Source of the DNA: Chryseobacterium binzhouense
Lineage (GTDB): Bacteria > Bacteroidota > Bacteroidia > Flavobacteriales > Weeksellaceae
Assembly (NCBI RefSeq): GCF_007474545.1
Contig: NZ_VKOG01000010.1
Coordinates: forward strand, 1-64,000
DNA length: 64,000 nt
Reading direction: 5' to 3'
Positions 1 through 9,177 of the stretch are shown in pieces; within the stretch, counting starts at the first letter, position 1, and each line of letters begins with the position of its first letter. A model generated the notes under the pieces. The model worked only from the letters and a program-made list of their open reading frames with translations, ran no database searches and was not told where the DNA came from. Position numbers and translations under genes: made by a program.

Positions 1-88
1 ATATCCTTTTGCAAAAGCAGAAGTTGTAGAAGCTGCATTCACAAAATAATCAGTCGCTGTATTATATTCTGTGATGAATGAAGGAGTA
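1..88 (-). repeat. Copy A of an 88-bp identical inverted repeat shared with 23022-23109
   Basis: Read on the minus strand, bases 88 to 1 match 23022-23109 of the plus strand at every position. The identity stops abruptly just before TACTCCTTCATTC and continues to the window edge, so the true repeat may be longer. Both copies encode the same in-frame stretch of two T9SS surface proteins, ending in SAFAKGY. Confidence 0.95.
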
Positions 89-2382
89 GCACCAGGATAC
101 ATAGCCGTTAAATTCTGTGAAGCTACCGGTGAAGACCAGAATGCATACTTATCCTGTACGCTTGTTCCGTTTTTCAAAACTTTGAATGTTCCGGTATGAT
201 TCAACACCCCAGAATCTTTGATCACTAAATTTCCTCCGTCTTCTACGGTTACATCTGCTGCATTAACAGTGTTTGTTCCATTGATTTCCAAAACACCGCC
301 GTTTTTGATCGTGATGTTATTGGCGGTAAAGGCAGGATTTGATGTTGTTGTGTAAATCCCATTAATAATTACATTAGTTTCATTATTTGGAATTCCATTA
401 CTCCAAGAAGACGACCAAATTGTTGTTGAGAAAGACAATCCTTCAACTGTTATGTCATCAATAAAGCTTGTTCCGCCACTTGCTACTGAACCATTATTTA
501 TACTTATATCAGATGAATTTAAAATTCTAATAAATACTTGGGACTTATTATTAATTAGTGAAACGGTATCAAAATCAAATATTCTAACAGATCCAGCGAC
601 TGTAGATGAATTGTTCCAAGAATCATTTACTATTGAATAATTTCCTCCAGCTAAGTCAGTAAAAGAAATTCCATCCGTACTATACTGCAATTTAAAATCT
701 CTAGGTCCTGTATTACTTCCTCTTTGACTTATTTTTAATCTAATATTTTTATAGCCAGTTGTAGCAAATTTTATCTGCCAATAATCTCCATTATTCCAAT
801 TTGGAACTGTTGCTGCCTTGGACGACCCATTTCCTGTACCAGTACTCCAACTACTGCTTGATGAATGATACCCTGAAAAAACTGATCCTGTTGTAAGAAG
901 TCCGAAATTGGCTGAAACCGGATTAACATTAGGGGTATTACCAGTTCCTGTAATTGTTGTATTTTCAAAATCCCAACCAACGATGGCTACTGGAGCATTA
1001 TTTATAGTTATTATTCCAGAAACTATTGTTGGAAAATTACCTGAAACTGCTGAAATTGTATAATTGTCCGCAATATCAAATTTTATATCATTAAATGTTG
1101 CAACACCATTTATAAAGTTTACACTTGAAGTTGTTCCAGACATAGTTCCCGTACCTGCTAATTTGTTTATCGTGACAAAGCCTGAATAATTTGTATCAAT
1201 TGTATTATTAGGTGTTCTAGCCTGAACACTAAAAGTTCCCAAATTACTGTTTACAAATCCACTAGATGGAACATTTACAAAAACAATTTGTGTAGCAGGA
1301 ATTAATGTTGTAAAAGTTTGTTCCGTTCCATATATGTAAATTCCATTTGCATCTTTTACATATGCTCTATAAAAATAAGTCGTTCCTGCTGTTAAAGAAG
1401 ACAAATTAATATTAAAGGAGCCTGTTGTTACTGTTGTTCCTATAACGATTGGAGCACCATAAGAACCAGAAAAAGTTCCATAAACAAAACCTCTTTCAAC
1501 CGTAGCAGGACAAGTTCCCAATGTTGCTAGATTTCCATTAAGTGTCACAGTATTATACGAAATTGCAGTTGCACTGTTTGTTGTGATTACTGCATTTGAA
1601 GTAGAATTTATTGTTACTGGATATCCTACTGTAGAAGCCCCTGACCAGCAAGTTCCATTATATGCCCTTACGTAATAAGTACCCGAAGATGTTACATCCA
1701 AAGCATTATTAGCAGGAAAACTCAAAGAGGTCCCTGCTAGACTTGTTTGCCAATATAAATTAGCGGCATTTTCACCAACTGAGGGATTATAAGTCAAAAC
1801 GGTTGAATTACATGCTGGAGTAATACCTGAAATTGAACCTCCAGGATTTGAAGGTGCTACGCAATTTGATGTTCCTACTAATATAAGGTCATCAAGTCTG
1901 TGTGTAGCACTTGTTCCGGTCGATGTTATTCTAATTCTTATTGAAGTTTTATTATCATAATTCGAGCCTAATGTCGTTTGTGCTAAATTTGTAAAACTAC
2001 CATTTCCAGAATTTAAACTTGTAATATTTGAAAATGTTGATCCACCTGCTGGATCACCAGTTACAGACCATATACTGCCAGATTGTGATGATCTACCACT
2101 AAAAGATATTTTTACATTTGTGTAGCCTATAGTTGAAATTGTCAATTCAAAATACTTATTCGTAGAACTGCCAAATGCTACTGCATTACCAGTCACTCCT
2201 GCAAAATACGAAACTGCACTTGAAGCAGTCAAATTCGGTGAACCAATGCTCCCTGATTCCGGAAGCAAATTATCTTCAAATTTATAATTAACGAGTGTCG
2301 TCTGCCCCCAACTCCAAACCGAGAAAAGAGCCATCAAAAATGCATATAACATTTTTGATTTCGTGTGTAATTTTAATTTCAT
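1..2382 (-). CDS. T9SS-type surface protein with FN3 and jelly-roll-like regions (3' end outside window)
   Basis: The frame is open from the ATG at 2382 to the window edge: 794 codons with no stop, so the C-terminus is missing. Residues 1-27 are a signal peptide (MKLKLHTKSKMLYAFLMALF, then WSWGQ). The translation then shows a jelly-roll-like region, a stretch typical of fibronectin type III (TYFYRAYVKDANG, YGTEQTFTT, about residues 270-360), a second lectin-like region (about 470-640), and from about residue 655 a WSNGIPN module leading into YAFWSSPV. That last module is also present in the protein at 20938-24198, which ends in a T9SS sorting domain, so I infer the same export route. The final 88 bases are identical to part of that gene. 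Substrate or adhesive role cannot be read from sequence. Confidence 0.8.
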   Translation of the reverse strand, partial: MKLKLHTKSKMLYAFLMALFSVWSWGQTTLVNYKFEDNLLPESGSIGSPNLTASSAVSYFAGVTGNAVAFGSSTNKYFELTISTIGYTNVKISFSGRSSQSGSIWSVTGDPAGGSTFSNITSLNSGNGSFTNLAQTTLGSNYDNKTSIRIRITSTGTSATHRLDDLILVGTSNCVAPSNPGGSISGITPACNSTVLTYNPSVGENAANLYWQTSLAGTSLSFPANNALDVTSSGTYYVRAYNGTCWSGASTVGYPVTINSTSNAVITTNSATAISYNTVTLNGNLATLGTCPATVERGFVYGTFSGSYGAPIVIGTTVTTGSFNINLSSLTAGTTYFYRAYVKDANGIYIYGTEQTFTTLIPATQIVFVNVPSSGFVNSNLGTFSVQARTPNNTIDTNYSGFVTINKLAGTGTMSGTTSSVNFINGVATFNDIKFDIADNYTISAVSGNFPTIVSGIITINNAPVAIVGWDFENTTITGTGNTPNVNPVSANFGLLTTGSVFSGYHSSSSSWSTGTGNGSSKAATVPNWNNGDYWQIKFATTGYKNIRLKISQRGSNTGPRDFKLQYSTDGISFTDLAGGNYSIVNDSWNNSSTVAGSVRIFDFDTVSLINNKSQVFIRILNSSDISINNGSVASGGTSFIDDITVEGLSFSTTIWSSSWSNGIPNNETNVIINGIYTTTSNPAFTANNITIKNGGVLEINGTNTVNAADVTVEDGGNLVIKDSGVLNHTGTFKVLKNGTSVQDKYAFWSSPVASQNLTAMYPGATPSFITEYNTATDYFVNAASTTSAFAKGY

Positions 2383-2456
2383 ATATAACTAATTTATTTT
2401 TCAGCAAAGCTAAAAAATATTTTCATTTGTTAATGAAACTTAAAATTACATATATA

Positions 2457-2924
2457 TTAATTTTCAATTACCTGCAAAATAAGGTCGTATTCAAAGCCTT
2501 TACTTAAAAGATATTTAATAGTTTTTGATTTTTTTTGATAATCTTTCAATCCTTTTAGTTTACCTGCATAGTTTTCGTAGATCTTATTTATTATGTTTAT
2601 ATAATCATTTTCATCAATTTCATCAAAACAGGTAGAGATTAGTTTATCCGTAATGCCTTTTTGTTTTAAATGGATCTTAATTTTTGTCTTTCCCCAATTT
2701 TTCATGTAAAATTTTCCGCGGATATAACTTCGTGTAAATCTTTCTTCATTCAGATAATTTTCTTTCATCAGGTATAGAAGAATTTCATCTTTTGCTTCGG
2801 GAATTAAAACAAATTCACGCATCTTCTGCTCAACTTCAGAATGGCAACGATCCTGATAAACGCAGTAGTTTACCAGTTTCTGTTTAATTTCTTCAAAAGT
2901 GAATAATTTTTTTTCAGGATTCAT
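2457..2924 (-). CDS. recX: RecX-family regulatory protein
   Basis: A 155-residue protein with the three-helix repeat architecture of RecX: an N-terminal segment with YCVYQDRCHSEVEQKM, a central LNEERFTRSYIRGKF motif and NWGKTKIKIHLKQKGI, which is the most conserved part of the family. RecX proteins bind RecA filaments and limit RecA activity during recombination and SOS. Length fits the short bacterial forms. It lies downstream of glyA on the same strand but is separated from it by a hairpin terminator, so it probably has its own promoter. recA is not in the window. Confidence 0.85.
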   Translation of the reverse strand: MNPEKKLFTFEEIKQKLVNYCVYQDRCHSEVEQKMREFVLIPEAKDEILLYLMKENYLNEERFTRSYIRGKFYMKNWGKTKIKIHLKQKGITDKLISTCFDEIDENDYINIINKIYENYAGKLKGLKDYQKKSKTIKYLLSKGFEYDLILQVIEN

Positions 2925-2956
2925 TTTTTAGTTGATAGTTAAAATTACAATTTGCA

Positions 2957-2990
2957 AAAAAGAGGCACAAATATTTGCACCTCTTTTTAT
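2957..2990 (-). terminator. Rho-independent terminator after glyA
   Basis: On the minus strand AGAGG pairs with CCTCT around an inner CAAATATTTG palindrome, with a two-base internal mismatch, followed by a run of T. It is 47 bases beyond the glyA stop. Confidence 0.7.
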
Positions 2991-3036
2991 TTTAAATTAA
3001 TGCCAAAAGCAAATTGCTGTTAGCTGAAAGCAATTC

Positions 3037-4302
3037 TTAATAATTAAACAAAGCTTTACCTTCCATTAAAGTATTAACTTTTTTTCTAACTTCGGCAATG
3101 AGTTCTTCATTTTTGATATTGTCTATTACTTCAGAAATTAGATCCGCAATCGTCTCCATATCATTTTCTTTAAGACCTCTTGTGGTAATTGCGGCAGTTC
3201 CCAATCTGATTCCGGAAGTGGTGAAAGGAGATTTATCATCAAAAGGAACCATATTTTTGTTGCACGTAATATCTGCTTTTACCAGAGCTTTTTCAGTTTC
3301 TTTTCCGTTAACCCCTTTATTTCTAAGGTCAACCAACATCAAGTGATTGTCTGTCCCGCCACTCACAATGTCAAATCCGTTAGAAATCATTGCTTTAGCC
3401 AAAGCCTGTGCGTTAGATTTCACCTGTTTTGCGTATGTTAAGAATTTATCGTCAATGGCTTCACCAAAAGCAACTGCTTTTGCTCCGATTACATGTTCCA
3501 GCGGACCACCCTGAATTCCCGGGAAAACAGCGCCATCTAAAACCTGGCTCATCATTTTTACTTCACCTTTTGGCGTTTTATGTCCGTAAGTATTTTCAAA
3601 ATCTTTCCCCATCATGATCATTCCGCCTCTTGGTCCTCTCAATGTTTTGTGAGTTGTAGTACTTACAATATGGCAGTGCTCAAAAGGATTATTCAGAAGC
3701 CCTTTAGCAATTAAACCCGCAGGATGTGCAATATCTGCCCAAAGAGTTGCCCCGATTTCATCTGCCACTTCTCTGAATTTAGCATAATCTAAATCTCTGG
3801 AATACGCCGAGAAACCTGCAATCATCATTTTGGGCTTTTCTCTTAAAGCAGTTTCTCTCATCTGATCATAATCAATAAGACCTGTTTCCTGCTGAACGCC
3901 GTAAGAAACTACATCATATTGAATTCCGGAAAAATTAACCGCAGAACCATGAGTAAGGTGACCTCCCATTGAAAGATCCATTCCCATGATTTTGTCTCCC
4001 GGCTTCAAAACAGCAAGATAAATTGCTGCGTTTGCCTGAGAGCCGGAATGCGGCTGAACATTCACATAATCAACACCGAAAAGCTGTTTTGCTCTTTCGA
4101 TTGCTAAAGTTTCAACCTCATCTACCACTTCGCAACCTCCGTAATATCTTTTTCCGGGATAGCCTTCTGCATATTTGTTGGTCAAAACACTTCCCATCGC
4201 TTTCATTACATTTTCAGAAACAAAATTTTCCGAAGCAATAAGTTCTAATCCGTGAGACTGTCTCGCTCTTTCTTTTTCGATAAGGTCAAAAATAATGTCC
4301 AT
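3037..4302 (-). CDS. glyA: Serine hydroxymethyltransferase
   Basis: A 421-residue protein, full length for the family. It converts serine and tetrahydrofolate to glycine and 5,10-methylene-THF, using pyridoxal phosphate in the cytoplasm. The PLP-lysine motif [14 protein letters not shown] places the Schiff-base lysine at K219; D190 and H193 in WADIAHPAG contact the cofactor. The N-terminus starts directly in the helix found in the family ([20 protein letters not shown]), which supports this start. It has a terminator downstream and is divergent from nothing: the arsenic operon upstream is on the same strand and may read through the 86-base gap. Confidence 0.97.
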   Translation of the reverse strand: MDIIFDLIEKERARQSHGLELIASENFVSENVMKAMGSVLTNKYAEGYPGKRYYGGCEVVDEVETLAIERAKQLFGVDYVNVQPHSGSQANAAIYLAVLKPGDKIMGMDLSMGGHLTHGSAVNFSGIQYDVVSYGVQQETGLIDYDQMRETALREKPKMMIAGFSAYSRDLDYAKFREVADEIGATLWADIAHPAGLIAKGLLNNPFEHCHIVSTTTHKTLRGPRGGMIMMGKDFENTYGHKTPKGEVKMMSQVLDGAVFPGIQGGPLEHVIGAKAVAFGEAIDDKFLTYAKQVKSNAQALAKAMISNGFDIVSGGTDNHLMLVDLRNKGVNGKETEKALVKADITCNKNMVPFDDKSPFTTSGIRLGTAAITTRGLKENDMETIADLISEVIDNIKNEELIAEVRKKVNTLMEGKALFNY

Positions 4303-4388
4303 TTATTTTTAGATTTAAAATTTCAAGTCCAAATATACGGAATTTCCTACACGATTTCAACAATGATAGGGATGATAAATGCTGTTAT

Positions 4389-5411
4389 TTAATAAAATTT
4401 TTTCTTCAGAAATAAGCTGAACTTTACCAGAAGAATCAACACAGGAACCTCTACCAAAGGACCAATGACCCCCACAAAAGCCTGGGCTGAATTGATCCCG
4501 AAAACTGAAATCGCTACTGCAATTGCCAGCTCAAAATTGTTTCCGGTTGCAGTAAAAGAAATGGATGCGTTTTTATCGTAAGGCACTTTCATTGATTTAT
4601 TGATGAAAAAACTCACAAAAAACATCAGGACGAAATAAATAATTAACGGAATAGCAACTTTTACCACGTCCATCGGTAATTCTATGATCTTTTCGCCTTT
4701 CAGACTGAACATTAAAACAATCGTGAATAATAGAGAATATAAAGTAATTGGTGAAATTTTCGGAATAAACTTACGGTTATACCATTCAATACCTTTTGTT
4801 TTTATTAAAAAAAATCTGGTTAAGAATCCTCCTAAAAAGGGAATTCCAAGATAAATCAAAACGCTTTCTGTAACATCCCGCATCGGCACCGAAACACTGA
4901 ATTTTCCAAAGCCTAATTTTTGCGGCAGTACATTAATGAACAACCAAACTAAAAAACTGTAAGAAAAAATCTGGAAAATGCTGTTCATGGCGACCAGAAG
5001 TGCAGCATATTCACGGTTTCCTTTTGCTAAATCATTCCAGACAATCACCATTGCAATGCATCTTGCCAATCCGATTAAAATCAGTCCAACCATATAATCC
5101 GGTTCGTCCCGCAGGAAAATTAGGGCAAGAATGAACATTAAAACCGGACCAATAATCCAGTTGAGGATCAAAGAAATTGAAAGTACTTTTTTATCCTTAA
5201 ATGCTTTTGGCAGCAACGAATAATCTACTTTTGCAAGCGGAGGATACATCATCAGAATCAAACCAATCGCCAAAGGAATATTGGTACTTCCTACAGAAAG
5301 TGAATTTGTTATAGCCGAAATATTTGGAATAAAATAACCTAAAGCTACGCCAATTGCCATTGCTAGGAAAATCCAAAGGGTAAGAAAGCGGTCGAGGAAT
5401 TTTAGTTTCAT
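4389..5411 (-). CDS. arsB: ACR3-family arsenite efflux permease
   Basis: A 340-residue integral membrane protein with about ten hydrophobic segments. The ACR3 (Arsenical Resistance-3) family pumps arsenite out through the cytoplasmic membrane. The diagnostic [13 protein letters not shown] segment is present, with the conserved functional cysteine at C118. It is the last gene of the ars operon, 43 bases after arsC. It is the ACR3 type (sometimes called Acr3 or ArsB), not the E. coli ArsB fold. The gene has no obvious terminator before glyA. Confidence 0.93.
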   Translation of the reverse strand: MKLKFLDRFLTLWIFLAMAIGVALGYFIPNISAITNSLSVGSTNIPLAIGLILMMYPPLAKVDYSLLPKAFKDKKVLSISLILNWIIGPVLMFILALIFLRDEPDYMVGLILIGLARCIAMVIVWNDLAKGNREYAALLVAMNSIFQIFSYSFLVWLFINVLPQKLGFGKFSVSVPMRDVTESVLIYLGIPFLGGFLTRFFLIKTKGIEWYNRKFIPKISPITLYSLLFTIVLMFSLKGEKIIELPMDVVKVAIPLIIYFVLMFFVSFFINKSMKVPYDKNASISFTATGNNFELAIAVAISVFGINSAQAFVGVIGPLVEVPVLILLVKFSLFLKKKFY

Positions 5412-5454
5412 TGATTATATGATTTGAAGATTTGTTGATTATACGATTTAATCA

Positions 5455-6084
5455 CTATATCATCATATCATCAGCAAATCGTATCATCGAAAAAATATAC
5501 AAACATTCCATTGCAATTTGGTTGCTTCGTTCAGTGTATTTTTCGTCCTGAAGAATGGAATTGTCGTAAGATTTCGGGTCGAAATATGTTGTTCCAATTC
5601 GCAAATCGCAACCCGGAATAAACGGACAGTTTTCATCGGCATCGCCACAAGTCATTACCGCTACAAAGTTTTCTTTAGGAAGGCTTTCATCCTCAATGGT
5701 TTTGGAAAAACAAAGATTGAATTTTCCGTCACCAAAATGTACTTCGTATTTCGGATTGTTGGTTTCGTCTGTTTTTTTCACATCAAAACCTGAATAAATT
5801 AAAGCATTGATTGCATTCTGATTGAAAGCTGTCGCTTCTGTTCCTGCGGAAAAAGTATTAACATTAAAACCAAAAAAATTAGCCGCAACTTTTGCCCAAA
5901 CCTGTCCCAGATGACTTCTGCGGGAGTTGTGCGTACAAACATAGACTAAATTAATCTCCTTGTTCTCATTAATTTTCCTCTGAATATGATCAGCTAATTT
6001 TTCAAGCAAAGCTTTTCTTTCCGGATTGATTTCTTTAAAATTTTTACTGAGAATTTCGCAGCGGTCTTCTATTTTCTGAAGCAT
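5455..6084 (-). CDS. arsC: Thioredoxin-type arsenate reductase (low-molecular-weight phosphatase fold)
   Basis: A 209-residue protein. The phosphatase loop VCTHNSRRS starts with C50, and a second cysteine pair C146 and C153 lies in TCGDADENC. The spacing of seven matches the C82/C89 pair of the Staphylococcus pI258 ArsC relay, in which thioredoxin regenerates the enzyme after arsenate is reduced to arsenite. It is longer than that enzyme because of an N-terminal helical extension of about 45 residues, as is common in Bacteroidota. The neighbours (ACR3, ArsR) support an arsenate role over a tyrosine phosphatase role. Confidence 0.88.
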   Translation of the reverse strand: MLQKIEDRCEILSKNFKEINPERKALLEKLADHIQRKINENKEINLVYVCTHNSRRSHLGQVWAKVAANFFGFNVNTFSAGTEATAFNQNAINALIYSGFDVKKTDETNNPKYEVHFGDGKFNLCFSKTIEDESLPKENFVAVMTCGDADENCPFIPGCDLRIGTTYFDPKSYDNSILQDEKYTERSNQIAMECLYIFSMIRFADDMMI

Positions 6085-6102
6085 TTTCGTATACTTTTTA
6101 AA

Positions 6103-6576
6103 TTAACAACATCCGCCACCGGGTGTGCAGGAATTAGCGGCATTTACTGTAAGTTCAGATAAATTTCTTTTTGGTTTTTCCGCAGGAATTCCGCACGCAT
6201 CCTGAGCGAGACAAGCGGTGGTTTTATTTTTCAGAACAAAATGTTTTCCATTAAATTCTAAATCATATTTTCCAATGGTATCCGATTGATATTCTACTTC
6301 GATTTCAGCATCTTCGATACACAATTTCTCTTCAGAAAGCTGTATGATGTTCAGCAATTTTGCAGGTTTTAAGCGATGTTCAAAATCATCGGCATTCCAA
6401 AGCTGGAAATTCACTGTTTTTTCTTTGCGGATCACGCCACCGCAATCAATAAAGTTTTTGGTAATTTGTCCCACTTCCGTAACGTGGAAATGTTCAGGAA
6501 TCATTGTCCCATTTTCCAGCTGAAATTCCACATTTTTTAATGTAGGAAGAATTTCTTTAATTTCTGTAAGAGTCAT
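6103..6576 (-). CDS. DUF6428-type protein of the arsenic operon with a cysteine tail
   Basis: A 157-residue soluble protein with no signal peptide. I recognise it as the DUF6428 type seen beside arsR in Flavobacteriia; its function is not established. The body is polar and contains H28/H30 (EHFHVTEVGQI) and several scattered cysteines. The last residues are SCTPGGGCC (C150, C156, C157), a flexible thiol-rich tail that could bind As(III). It sits between arsR and arsC, 61 bases after arsR and 18 before arsC, with a second operator copy just upstream. A metallochaperone-like or arsenic-sequestering role is inference. Confidence 0.7.
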   Translation of the reverse strand: MTLTEIKEILPTLKNVEFQLENGTMIPEHFHVTEVGQITKNFIDCGGVIRKEKTVNFQLWNADDFEHRLKPAKLLNIIQLSEEKLCIEDAEIEVEYQSDTIGKYDLEFNGKHFVLKNKTTACLAQDACGIPAEKPKRNLSELTVNAANSCTPGGGCC

Positions 6577-6598
6577 ATTTTATGATGTTTTATAATTT

Positions 6599-6619
6599 AA
6601 TATTGCAATATTGCGATTT
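6599..6619. promoter_or_regulatory. Second ArsR operator copy, between arsR and the DUF6428 gene
   Basis: Contains the perfect 14-base palindrome AATATTGCAATATT (6599-6612) followed by GCGAT. The same palindrome followed by ACGAT precedes arsR. Placement inside the operon suggests an additional internal control point. Confidence 0.7.
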
Positions 6620-6637
6620 ATTTAGTCAAAAAAATAT

Positions 6638-6964
6638 CTAACAACATTTTGATTTGGAAACCGTCTCAATAATTTTTGAGAAATATGCATTGAGAATTTC
6701 AATTGTTTTTTCATCAATACAGTAGCAGACAGAATTTCCTTCAATATTTCCTTTGATGATTCCTGCATTTTTGAGTTCTTTCAAATGTTGAGAAACTGTC
6801 GGCTGAGCCAGAGGGAGTTCATTTACAATATCTCCACAAATGCATTCATTTACTTTCAGTAGATATTCAATAATAGCTATTCTTGCGGGATGACCTAAGG
6901 CTTTTGCTATATTTGCCATTTTATTTTGCTGCTCCGTGAAATGCTCTGTTTTTGTAGCGCCCAT
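6638..6964 (-). CDS. arsR: ArsR-family arsenic-responsive repressor
   Basis: A 108-residue winged-helix repressor. The recognition helix region is LAQPTVSQHLKELKNAGII and the classic inducer site ECICGDIV gives C41 and C43; further cysteines are C80, C82 and a terminal C107-C108 pair. ArsR/SmtB proteins leave DNA when As(III) binds these thiols. It is the first gene of the operon and has palindromic operators on both sides (6599 and 6976), so it very likely controls itself, the DUF6428 gene, arsC and the ACR3 pump. Confidence 0.93.
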   Translation of the reverse strand: MGATKTEHFTEQQNKMANIAKALGHPARIAIIEYLLKVNECICGDIVNELPLAQPTVSQHLKELKNAGIIKGNIEGNSVCYCIDEKTIEILNAYFSKIIETVSKSKCC

Positions 6965-6975
6965 TATCTTAACTT

Positions 6976-6997
6976 AATATTGCAATATTACGATATT
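6976..6997. promoter_or_regulatory. ArsR operator upstream of arsR
   Basis: Perfect 14-base palindrome AATATTGCAATATT at 6976-6989 followed by ACGATATT. It begins 12 bases before the arsR start codon and should overlap the promoter or leader. Confidence 0.75.
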
Positions 6998-7106
6998 AAA
7001 TTTTGAGAAAAAAGTATTTTATAGTTTTTTCCAGAATATCAGACAAAAGTTTTTTATTATTCTTTATATTTTATTGATATTTAGTGTATTATTGGTTTGA
7101 TTTTTT

Positions 7107-7180
7107 ACGCAAAGCTTTATTTTAAAATCATTTTATTTTTGAGATACAAAGGCAAATAAATTGCTTTTCAGGCGTGAAAA
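7107..7180. repeat. Direct repeat copy 1
   Basis: About 74 bases beginning ACGCAAAG and ending GGCGTGAAAA, with the shared core CAAAGGCAAATAAATTGCTT. It is imperfectly repeated at 7228-7302. It lies in the 350-base gap between arsR and the SulP gene. Confidence 0.8.
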
Positions 7181-7227
7181 CATTGTTTTTTTTAAATTGA
7201 TGATTCATCCTTTACTCTTTATATATA

Positions 7228-7302
7228 ACGCAAAGTTTTATTTTTCAAACCATTTTATTTTAAGATGCAAAGGCAAATAAATTGCTTCGCAAAGCGTGAA
7301 AA
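7228..7302. repeat. Direct repeat copy 2
   Basis: About 75 bases beginning ACGCAAAG and ending AGCGTGAAAA, same core as copy 1 at 7107-7180. The two copies are 121 bases apart start to start. Copy 2 ends 13 bases from the SulP stop codon. The ends (ACGC... and ...GCGTGAAAA) are partly complementary. Confidence 0.8.
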
Positions 7303-7315
7303 TTTAGCAATTTTC

Positions 7316-8851
7316 TTAATTATTCGTCATTACTTTATAGGTTGGATCTTCAATGATATTGACATCAATTACACTCTCTGCATTTTTGAGCAATTGTCTG
7401 CAATCCGGGCTCAAATGTTTTAAATGGACTGTTTTTCCTGCTTTATGGTATTTCTCGGTGACTTTATTCAGTATTTCAATGGCAGACATATCTGCCACTT
7501 TACTTTCTTTGAAATCTATAATAACTTCCTGCGGATCACCTGCTACATCAAACTTATCTGCAAACGCTGAAGCAGAACCAAAGAATAATGGTCCATAAAT
7601 TTCATAATGCTTTACACCTTTTTCATCTGTAAATTTTCTGGCACGAATACGTTTAGCACTTTCCCAAGCAAACACTAAGGCGGAAATTACAACACCAATC
7701 AGCACAGCCAAAGCTAAATTGTGCAGAACGATGGTAATAAGTGCTACCAGAATTCCTACAAAAATATCGTGACGAGGCATCTTGTTTATGATTCTAAAAC
7801 TAACCCACTCAAAAGTTCCGATAGAAACCATCATCATGACACCTACCAAAGCCGCCATAGGAATCTGCTCAATAACAGAGCCTCCTATTAAAATAACAAG
7901 CAATATAGTTAGTGCACCTATGATTGCAGAAAGCCTGGCTCTTGCTCCTGCTCCAATATTTACCAACGTCTGGGCAACCATTGCACAGCCTCCCATTCCT
8001 CCGAAAAAACCGTTGGCAATGTTAGCCATACCTTGTGCTGCAGCTTCACGATTAGACTGACCTTTGGTATTGGTAATTTCATCAACCATATTAAGCGTGA
8101 GAAGACTTTCTATCAATCCAACTCCTGCCATTACTAAAGCGTAAGGGAAAATAATTTTGAAAGTTTCCAGATTAAAAGGGATTTGAGGAATATGAAAAGA
8201 AGGTAAAGATCCGCTTACAGATGCAATATCAATCACTTTTTTTGTATCTATATTCAAAAAATAAACAATCCCGGAAACTACAATGATAGCAACCAAAGAA
8301 GCCGGAACAGCTTTGGTAAATTTAGGAAGAACAAAGACAATGGCAATTGTAAGCATCGTTAATCCAGCCATGAGGTACAGTGCATTTCCCTGCATCCAGA
8401 CTTCAGTACCATTTTGAAAAATTTTGAACTGCGCAATCTGAGCCATAAAAATAATTACCGCAAGGCCATTGAGAAAGCCATACATTACCGGTTGTGGAAT
8501 TAATCTTACAAATTTGCCTAACTTAAATATACCAACAAGCAACTGAAAGAACCCTGCTAAAATGACTGCAGCAAAAAGATATTCAACTCCGTGTGCAGCA
8601 GCCAATGCAATAAGCACAACAACAGTCGCTCCTGCTCCTCCCGAAACCATTCCCGGTCGTCCGCCCAGAACGGCGGTAATTAATCCCATTAAAAAAGCCG
8701 CATAAAGTCCGGTTAAAGGGGAAAGTCCTGCCAATATAGCAAATGATAAACTTTCAGGAATCATGGTCATAGCGACTGTTAATCCTGCTAAAATTTCATT
8801 TTTGTAATTAATCTTCTGTTTGAAATCAAACAAGTTGATTATTTTTTGCAT
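7316..8851 (-). CDS. SulP-family anion transporter with STAS domain
   Basis: A 511-residue protein from the ATG at 8851; the longer frame to 8902 would need a GTG and adds residues unlike the family. SulP (SLC26) carriers move sulfate, bicarbonate or other anions through the cytoplasmic membrane. The signature GLTVAMTMIPESLSFAILAGLSP begins the transmembrane core of about 11-12 segments; GMGGCAMVAQTLVNIGAG is the second conserved region. A C-terminal STAS domain (about residues 410-500) contains the typical FKESKVADMSAIEIL loop. It stands alone, with a 150-base leader after the -7 box. Substrate is not determined by sequence. Confidence 0.9.
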   Translation of the reverse strand: MQKIINLFDFKQKINYKNEILAGLTVAMTMIPESLSFAILAGLSPLTGLYAAFLMGLITAVLGGRPGMVSGGAGATVVVLIALAAAHGVEYLFAAVILAGFFQLLVGIFKLGKFVRLIPQPVMYGFLNGLAVIIFMAQIAQFKIFQNGTEVWMQGNALYLMAGLTMLTIAIVFVLPKFTKAVPASLVAIIVVSGIVYFLNIDTKKVIDIASVSGSLPSFHIPQIPFNLETFKIIFPYALVMAGVGLIESLLTLNMVDEITNTKGQSNREAAAQGMANIANGFFGGMGGCAMVAQTLVNIGAGARARLSAIIGALTILLVILIGGSVIEQIPMAALVGVMMMVSIGTFEWVSFRIINKMPRHDIFVGILVALITIVLHNLALAVLIGVVISALVFAWESAKRIRARKFTDEKGVKHYEIYGPLFFGSASAFADKFDVAGDPQEVIIDFKESKVADMSAIEILNKVTEKYHKAGKTVHLKHLSPDCRQLLKNAESVIDVNIIEDPTYKVMTNN

Positions 8852-9001
8852 AATGTATAAATTGTAGAATTTGAAATATTCCCGATCGAAATAATCAGGC
8901 ACGATTGATAGCCAATAAGTAATTGGTAAAATAACAGTTTGACCTTAGATCAAGGCGGTGTAACTTGGGAAGATGTTTGTACCGTATTTTTCATAGAGCT
9001 G

Positions 9002-9009
9002 CAAAGCTA
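9002..9009 (-). promoter_or_regulatory. Likely -7 box for the SulP gene
   Basis: Minus-strand TAGCTTTG fits the Bacteroidota TAnnTTTG consensus, with a TTTT tract about 20 bases further upstream. The predicted transcript has a leader of about 145 bases. Confidence 0.45.
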
Positions 9010-9140
9010 CAAATTTTTAATAAATAGAGAAAACTTGTCGCGCCAGAGTAAAAATGATATTTAAAGACTTTATATAGTAATCAATCAAATCTCAAAATTT
9101 TCTTGTTTAAGATTAAAAAAAATCCCTATATTGAAAAATG

Positions 9141-9148
9141 TAAATTTG
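9141..9148 (+). promoter_or_regulatory. Likely -7 box for the gene at 9178
   Basis: TAAATTTG matches TAnnTTTG, giving a predicted start near 9153 and a leader of about 25 bases. No good -33 element is visible. Confidence 0.4.
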
Positions 9149-9177
9149 TATCATCAGAAAATAGTTAATCTGAAATT

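Larger units (their letters stand above)
8852..9177. other. Intergenic region between divergent SulP and small basic protein genes
   Basis: 326 bases. It contains a minus-strand -7 box (9002-9009), a leader of about 150 bases for the SulP gene that includes a CCTTAGATCAAGG hairpin-like segment (8943-8955), and a plus-strand -7 box (9141-9148). I could not assign the leader to a known riboswitch class. Confidence 0.5.

Noticed and set aside
452-640. Plus-strand frame of 62 codons opposite the first T9SS gene
   Set aside because: The minus frame is continuous with signal peptide and domain motifs; this is an antisense shadow.
6599-6997. Reading the ars palindromes as terminators
   Set aside because: They lack a T-run and have the same exact sequence on both sides of arsR, which fits operators.
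8852-8902. GTG start at 8902 for the SulP gene
   Set aside because: The added 17 residues are not typical of the family; the ATG at 8851 fits better.
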